Assembly: GCA_010015655.1 (NCBI GenBank)
Contig: ML976827.1
Location: 10,205 to 35,218, forward strand
Length of the DNA: 25,014 bases
Source of the DNA: Bimuria novae-zelandiae CBS 107.79
Taxonomy: Eukaryota > Ascomycota > Dothideomycetes > Pleosporales > Didymosphaeriaceae
Direction: 5' to 3'
Below, piece after piece: positions 19,171 to 25,014 of the stretch. A program made the translations under genes and the position numbers. The notes under the pieces were generated by a model that saw only the letters and a list, made by a program, of their open reading frames with translations, searched no databases and was not told the origin of the DNA. The number at the start of each line of letters is the position of its first letter. Position 1 is the stretch's first letter.

Positions 19171-22100
19171 GTTACTTTTTTAAGATTTCTTCTTAACTTT
19201 CTTTCCTAATACTTAACTTTATCTCTTAACGATGTTGTTCCTACCCTTATCTTAGATACTTTTATCTAGCTAGGTTTCTTAGCTTAGCGAGGCAGGCATC
19301 GTAGAGCCTCCTTTAGGCCCTAATAGAAGCTAATTTAGGGGATATCGCGGTAGAATCCTATTAGAAGTTTTTTATTATAATTTTAATATAGCTTAGTAAA
19401 CTTCTCTTAATAGTCTAATATAGTAGCTTAGTTAAGGTTCCTACAAGGTTTCTAAGTTCTTTAAGAGTAGTTTTTTTACTATACTAGATATTTTACCCTC
19501 TTACCTTTGCGGGACTAGCGTTCTTTATATATATTAATTATACTATACTCCTCTTCCCCCTTTTTTATTATAATTACTTCGGGCTGGGCGTTATTAGTGG
19601 TTTAGCTAGAGAGAGGGTTTAACAAGGCTAACTTTAGCCTGTCTACGTGGAACCTTAGGTGCATGTTTGGCGGGACGTCTAGTTCTACTACGTAAGAGTT
19701 TATTACCTTTCTTATAGTAAACTTTCTTTACTTCTAGTCGAGCTTCTTGCTTATACGTTAGTTTTAAAGGTAGTCCTTATACTTTAGCTACACCTTATTT
19801 TCTTTTTTTAAGATTAAAATATCCTTACGTTAATAGTTCGCCAGGCGCTCTTATTCTTATTAGGCTATTATTATTTTTGCCTAGGCAAAGTTAAAAACCT
19901 TTTTAAACTTTTTATTATTACCTTCGTGGCCTTCTTTACGTTAGTTCTAAGCTCTAAGGCTAATCTCTATGCCCTAAAGTTCTTAACTAGTTTAACGTTC
20001 TAGTCGTAGGATAGGAAAAACGGGCTAACTCTTGTTAATATAGCTTTTCGCCCTTTAATAGCTATCTAGGCTATAGGAAGCTACTTTATCTAATTATCTT
20101 ATTACTAGTTATAGTACGCCTAGAGGTAGGCTTTAAGGATAGAGTTTATTTATTCTATCTATTCGTCCGTTTCCGGGTGCTTTACTATAAATAGTCTTTA
20201 GTTAATACCTGCTTATTTATAGAGTATAGTCTAAAATTCGCTCACGAATTGTCCCCCGCGGTCCGATATAATAGAGGAGGGGAAGAAGTAGTCTACTACC
20301 TAATATTAAAAGAACGCTATCGTGACTATAGGTATATTAAAATTTAGGAGACTAATAAACTTAGGGTCCTTACTAAGTCTATTTATAAATACTATAATAT
20401 TCGTGCAGCTATCACTCTCGGGTAGAGTAATAATAAAGTCTATTATAATATCCTTTTATCCTTATTTAGGAAGTAGTAAAGGCTTTAGCAGGCCCTATTT
20501 TGCTTCTCTTTATAGTTTAGTTCTTCTATAAATATTACAGTTCTTAATGTACTGCCTTACTTAGTTAGATATCCCTAAGAAGAAGTAGTCTTAAGTAAGG
20601 ATTTTATAAGTATTTTCTTATTTTAAGTATCTTAAAGCTAGGGAACTATGCGCGACCACTATTAGCTTTATTTATAAAAGTTTTAATTCTAGTACCTATT
20701 ATCTTAACCTGTAGCGTAGGTACCCTTAGTTATCTATACTATATTTTAAGATACTAATAGATAACTTCCACCTGGGTTTAAACTTCCTAAGCCCGTTCTT
20801 AATATAGGCCTTTATTTTACTATATACACTATCTTTATCGCGTTCTACCTCTTATTATATAGTGTTAAAGTCTAGTTCGCGTCGCTTAGAAGGGCTATTA
20901 CCTCCTTAAAGGGTTAATATAGGTAGTTTAGGGCGTGTTAGGTGAGCGAGCACTAGGTTCTTATTTACTTTAATATAGTTAGGTTCCTTTATAGTAGTAG
21001 GTGTTTAGGGGATAAAAGACTTTAAGCTATTTCTCTTAGTAGTCTTTTAAAAAAGCGTAAAGTGCCTTAACTTTAATCTATTATTTCTATTATCCTTTAG
21101 TAGGTCTTAGTCCCTCTAGGAGAGGGCGTCCGCCCTAGAGTTTACTAACCCTAGTCTATATATAAACGTTATATTAATATAGCTAAGTATATCTACCTAC
21201 TAAACGTGTCGTTTGTCTAACCTTTATTTAGTAGCAAAATACGTAAGGCTCTTATAATTAGTGTAGACTATAAGGTGCTTTACTACTTAATATATATAGT
21301 CCTATTTATCTACGTATTTAATAACTATAAGTATTTCTTTATCGTGGATAGCGTAGTTATATTCTACTAGGCTATTCTTTGCTGAAAAGTAAGCTATTAG
21401 GCGCAGAATCCTATTATTATTATACTAAGAGAAGTATCCTCTAATTAACTAGCTAAAGGCGTCTGCTTTTAGTACTAATTCTTATTTAGGGTTAAAGTAG
21501 GCTAGCGCGGGGTCTATATAGAACGCTATCTTTAGGAAGTTAAATACGTACTACTACTTTTATCTCTAGACAAATTCTGCTCCTTTACTAGTAAGCTTTA
21601 TAAGGGGGCTCACTATGCTAGAGAAGTCTTATATAAATCTTTAATCAAAGTTTATAAAGCCTATAAAGCTCTAGACCCCTTTTACTAAAATTAGTAGCTT
21701 TTATTCTTAAATTACTTAGATTTTATCTAGGTCCATGCTTACGCCCTTGTTAACTTTTATAATAAATTTAAAGTACTTAGTCTTTTTAACGTAAAACTTA
21801 AATTTCTTAATATCTAAGGATAGTCCTGCGGCCCCTAACTTCTAGATTATAGTACGTACTTTCTCTTCGTGGTCTTTTTAGCTACCACTAGAAAAGATAA
21901 GAACGTTATCTATGTACGCTAAGTAGTAGTTATTAAGGTACTCCCTTAGTACCTAGTTAATATACTACTAAAACGTACTTAGCGCGTTAGCTAGGCTAAA
22001 AGAAACTACTAGCTACTTATAGAGACTAAATTAGGTTTTAAACGCCGTCTTCTATTCCTTGCCTTTTACTATTTAAAGCTTATAGAAGGCTTAAATTATA

Positions 22101-23236
22101 TTAAATTTACTAAACTATTTAGCCTTCGCGAGGAGCTAAAGGGTCTTACTAATTAATAGTAAAAGGTACTAGTCCTTCTTTAAGATAGCGTTTAAGGCTT
22201 AATAATTAATATAAAAGCGTAGTCCTCCGCTAAGTTTCTTAGTAAATAATACTAAGGCGGCGGCGCTAGACTTACTTACTTAAATAAAGCTTTTATTTAA
22301 GTATTTAGTAAGCTCTTTTTAAAGGGCAAGTAACTCTTCGCGAGACATATTAAATAGAGGGCTATAGGGGATCTTTAGGGTCTCGCTATCTTTTTCCACG
22401 AGAGGGATAAAAAGATCCACTCTAGGTCTACGGTATAAGGGGAGCTTGTCAGCTTGTTCCCTATAGAAGATACGCTATAAGTCCTTAAAAGCTTTAAGTA
22501 GTAACTTTTATAGGTTTACCTTTAGCTTGCGAGTTAACGCCTTCTATATATCCTTTATTAATATAAAAAACACCTTAGCCCTGTTTCCTAGGCGTTAATT
22601 ACGCTAATCTAAGGCTATAAAGGCTATATCTAATACCTTTTAGAGCTTTATTAATAGTTTCTTACCTTCTTAGTTACGAATGCGGGTGCCTAAACTTCTA
22701 ATCTAGATTAATTTCTTCGCTAGAGCTAGTTTAACCCTATTCTTCTTTATTTAGGTTAGGCTAAGGATTAGGTCGTACAACCTGTCATTAGGTAAGATAT
22801 ATAGTTATATTAATTCTATATAACTATTAATATTTATTTCTAATTAAACTATTTCGCGTATAAAGAGTCGCATGCCTCTAATACTAATAACTTTTTATAA
22901 ATAGGGTAGGTTCTTGCGCTATAGGTAGGCTTTTATTATAAGTTTTTTAAATATAAATCTAAAGGTTAAATAACCCGAATTAATTATTATTAATATAAAC
23001 ACAATATTATTAATAAGCAAGTGTACTATTACTAGTATTAAGTCTAGCTATAGCCTTTAAAAGTTATTAAAACTTATTTTTTACCCTTTTCCTACTTTTG
23101 CCTTCTAGCGGTAACTATTACTAAAAGGACCTAGTTTTTTAAATTAGTAAAGGCTATATTAAACTCTTTATTAAAGAATTCCTTAGTAGCGGGTGTAGCG
23201 GCGCGAACTTATACTAGCTTTATTATAAGTAAAAGT
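19171..23236 (-). pseudogene. gypsy-2 pol: protease, RT, RNase H, integrase, chromodomain
   Basis: Polyprotein read right to left. The protease motif is Asn-Ser-Gly (22973-22981) where DSG is expected. RT runs about 22430-21540: FYINYQALNA (FCVDYRALN in relatives), FNIIQAF near 22100 (Asp to Asn) and YIDN at 21905-21916 (YIDD to YIDN). RNase H (about 21530-21000) shows ADAFS, VYTNYKSL and SRADALS. The integrase has CNIxRR, then Asp at 20438-20440, Asp in SDRGGQF at 20261-20263 and Glu at 20153-20155, a complete D,D-35-E triad. Its C-terminal part has the VPPNMHLRFHVDRLK signature near 19620-19670. A chromodomain follows (EEEYSIINIYKER...KYLVQ-stop-KNY, 19560-19440), which places the element among chromoviruses. 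A Lys-rich tail of uncertain length follows. Stops at Gln/Trp codons throughout. Confidence 0.9.
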
Positions 23237-23280
23237 TTACACTGCTTTACGCGATATCCCGTATCTTTATAATAAAAATA
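23237..23280 (-). pseudogene. gypsy-2 gag C-terminal fragment (zinc knuckle)
   Basis: Fourteen codons read Y-F-Y-Y-KDTG-Y-RVKQ-C, exactly the CX2CX4HX4C spacing, with two Cys and the His each changed to Tyr by a single G-to-A or C-to-T step. The pogo-2 insertion cuts at the first ligand codon. The rest of gag and the 5' LTR should lie to the right of pogo-2, outside the window. Confidence 0.75.
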
Positions 23281-23297
23281 GGAACTAAGCGAGCGCA

Positions 23298-23331
23298 CCT
23301 AGAGGTTAATCAGCCCTAGAGGTTAATCAGC
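23298..23331. repeat. Two perfect 17-bp tandem repeats near the pogo-2 end
   Basis: CCTAGAGGTTAATCAGC at 23298-23314 is repeated without change at 23315-23331. It begins 17 bp inside the element and is likely a transposase-binding site pair. Confidence 0.8.
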
Positions 23332-23383
23332 CCCACCAAATCGATTACCCACCAAAAAGTCGCGATAATCGATCAACGCCATA

Positions 23384-24960
23384 TTATATTTGAAACTGCG
23401 TACACATGTCTGCAAAGCTTAGTGTTGTAGCTGCCCTATTAATAGCTAAGGTAGTATTTGATATAGTAGATCGTAATACAAGAGCTCTATAAGTAGCGGC
23501 TTAATTAATCGCAGTCTTAATAGCTTCGACGTCTATAAACCTCTAGTTTTAATTAACTTATATGCGCTTTCTCTTCCGTGTGGAGCTTAGAGTTAATAGT
23601 TAATAGTTTAATCGTAATATCTCTGCCTCCTGTGCCGCTGCGCGAGTATTAGCTATCGCAATAGCCTTGCCTGCTTTTAACAACAATACGCGGGCAGACC
23701 GCGACAGGTTTTCCGACTGCAGCAAGGCCTGCTAAGCAACATAGATATCCTGGGGTCTCTGCGGCGTGCTATATATTAGATCTATTAGATTTGTTAATTA
23801 ATTAGGCTGTCCTAGTGTTGCTGGGCGATTAAGCATTTGCGACAACTAAATCACCTAATCCAGGTTGTATAGTACAAGACCTGCTGCTCGCCATCCTGCC
23901 CGTATTACCCTCTCTAATAAGCCTTCCTCCCGTGCTAGGTAATAACATCTAATAAATTAATTCTTCTTGATTAGTGCAGCGTCGTTAAGGCTTAATAGAT
24001 CACGTATCTAATTCCGATACTTTGACTTAATAACAGAGAATCTAGAGAGGTTAAGAGGCTGTAAGAGGTGTGTTAAATATAAAGGTAGAAATAGAAGCTC
24101 TATCCTATTAATCTTACAAAGCTACATAAACTTAATATTAATATAGCTTAATTGTCTATTAAGTAGGAGAAGTCAATATCGTTAAGTATTAGGCGCTGTC
24201 TCTAGGATATAGATACGCTACAGCCACTTAGCACCTATATCTTTTAATATCTATTTATTCTTAGAGGTCGTATATAGCTAATCAGGTACTAATTCTGCTA
24301 GGAACTATATTATTTATAGGCTTTAACTTTTAAAGATAACAGCGCAGCGCAGTTTCCGCCCTATTACAAAGACATAGTCAATTATCGAGGCCCACTCGCG
24401 ATTCTCTATAGACCTCATGTAAGCCTTCTTCTTATTACTCGATGCGAGCACCCTAGAGTTGGCACATACACCTAGGGCTGTTCCAGTCTCATCCATATTC
24501 TATATATCCTTAACTCGTATATTAAGGCGTGTTTAAATAGACTTAAATAGCTTAAAAAACGCGCGTATTTATTTAGGAGTAGCAGCCTTAGCGCGCGAAG
24601 CCTCGAGCTTTCTACTAATAATTAAATTAACGCGTGGGTTTCGTGCGATAAAGCCCTGTATCTATCGCTTGCCAAGAGGCTAGGTATCGCCATTAAGGCG
24701 TAGAATTTGGATTGCCATTTCTCAAGTGCGCGCGTGCGATGGGGGATATCCTTTCGTATCCTAATTACCGTAGAGTTTTGCAATTAATAGATAGCCTAGC
24801 TGCTAGCTGCAGGTGGCGACGTAACCGTAGGAGGTATAGTGGGCTGCCAAGGTATCAGAATCTGGATGCGAGCTCTGTTGCTCTAAATGTGCAACAATCT
24901 ACTCAGTGCCTTGCATCTCGACCATATCGTGACATTTTTTGGTGTTGAGTACGTCGATCT
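23384..24960 (-). pseudogene. pogo/Fot1-type transposase of pogo-2 (RIP-mutated)
   Basis: Read right to left. GYPPSHART-x-EMA (about 24770-24730) and GKR-x-IQGFIARNPRV (about 24670-24640) are the CENP-B/Tc5-type HTH region. NMDETGTALGVC at about 24494 holds the first catalytic Asp (24491-24493), intact. The second is Asn (LLLNRQLSY, 24158-24160) and the third is Asn (LLQPLNLSRFS, 24050-24052), 35 residues apart. The C-terminal part is long, with Ala/Arg/Glu-rich helices (NTRAAAQEAEILR near 23640). It ends TAA at 23384-23386, only about 100 bp from the element tip. Internal stops are TAA/TAG. The start codon is not certain: the frame upstream of GYPPS is hard to follow and may begin near 24950 or beyond the edge. 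A plus-strand frame at 24712-24948 is its shadow. Confidence 0.85.
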
Positions 24961-25014
24961 ACTCGTCTCAGCGAGCTCAATTATCCTAGAATTTTACCTT
25001 GCTGCGCATCGACG

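Larger units (their letters stand above)
17291..23280 (-). mobile_element. gypsy-2: second copy of the Ty3/gypsy chromovirus, visible 3' portion
   Basis: Homologous throughout to gypsy-1 from its 3' LTR to the gag zinc knuckle, without the three solo LTRs. It begins TATAAGGGGC at 17291, inside the pogo-1 transposase; the 5 bp before it are TTCTT. It ends at a TA (23279-23280) where pogo-2 begins; gypsy-1 continues through the same point (about 9092). It is somewhat less damaged than gypsy-1, so its domains are easier to read. Confidence 0.9.
23281..25014 (-). mobile_element. pogo-2: pogo/Fot1-type transposon inserted in gypsy-2 (runs off right edge)
   Basis: Starts right after a TA within gypsy-2 with GGAACTAAGCGAGCGCACC. 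It holds a minus-strand transposase with its C-terminus near the left end and its N-terminal part at the window edge. It is less AT-rich than its neighbours and less damaged, consistent with being the youngest layer here. The second terminal repeat is outside the window. Confidence 0.82.

Noticed and set aside
20322..20531. 69-codon plus-strand frame
   Set aside because: Antisense shadow of the gypsy-2 integrase core, whose minus-strand motifs are clear.
24712..24948. 78-codon plus-strand frame
   Set aside because: Antisense shadow of the pogo-2 transposase N-terminal region.
1..25014. CRISPR array, bacterial operon, tRNA or rRNA genes
   Set aside because: No regularly spaced repeats with unique spacers, no bacterial gene organisation and no recognisable cloverleaf or rRNA sequence. 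The content is fungal transposon sequence.

Overview
The window looks like a transposon graveyard from a filamentous ascomycete (Pezizomycotina). The evidence is a stack of nested eukaryotic DNA transposons and LTR retrotransposons, a short spliceosomal intron with fungal-type GTTAGT...GCTAAC...CAG signals, and very strong AT/TpA bias. Every decayed frame carries TAA or TAG stops where Gln or Trp is expected, and catalytic Asp/Glu codons have become Asn/Lys. That is the mark of repeat-induced point mutation (RIP). No intact transposase or polymerase remains. No rRNA, tRNA or CRISPR array was seen.

Layout. 1-677 is GC-balanced, un-RIPped host sequence carrying the 5' part of one minus-strand gene that runs off the left edge. 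686-12276 is a hAT transposon with an 8-bp target duplication. Its plus-strand transposase is split by a Ty3/gypsy chromovirus, gypsy-1 (2183-10616, minus strand, 5-bp duplication GCTAT). Gypsy-1 in turn holds three solo LTRs at 5328-5577, 7648-8029 and 8572-8824, each with its own 5-bp duplication. 12277-12887 is host sequence again. 12888-15827 is a Tc1/mariner element at a TA site. 15828-15999 is flank. From 16000 a pogo/Fot1-type element, pogo-1, runs leftwards on the minus strand; it is cut at 17290 by a second copy of the same chromovirus, gypsy-2. Gypsy-2 is cut at 23280, inside its gag zinc knuckle, by a second pogo-type element, pogo-2, that leaves the window on the right.

How the parts relate. 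Insertion order can be read from the nesting: hAT, then gypsy-1, then the solo LTRs on the left; pogo-1, then gypsy-2, then pogo-2 on the right. The missing N-terminal half of pogo-1 and the gag and 5' LTR of gypsy-2 should lie beyond the right edge. The short solo LTRs and the terminal repeats of the Tc1 element are much less mutated than the long internal coding regions.

The two least expected features are extra genes inside otherwise ordinary elements. The Tc1/mariner element has a 514-codon second reading frame on the strand opposite its transposase, tail to tail with it. Both chromovirus copies have a third, plus-strand reading frame between pol and the 3' LTR, convergent with pol. I recognise neither product.
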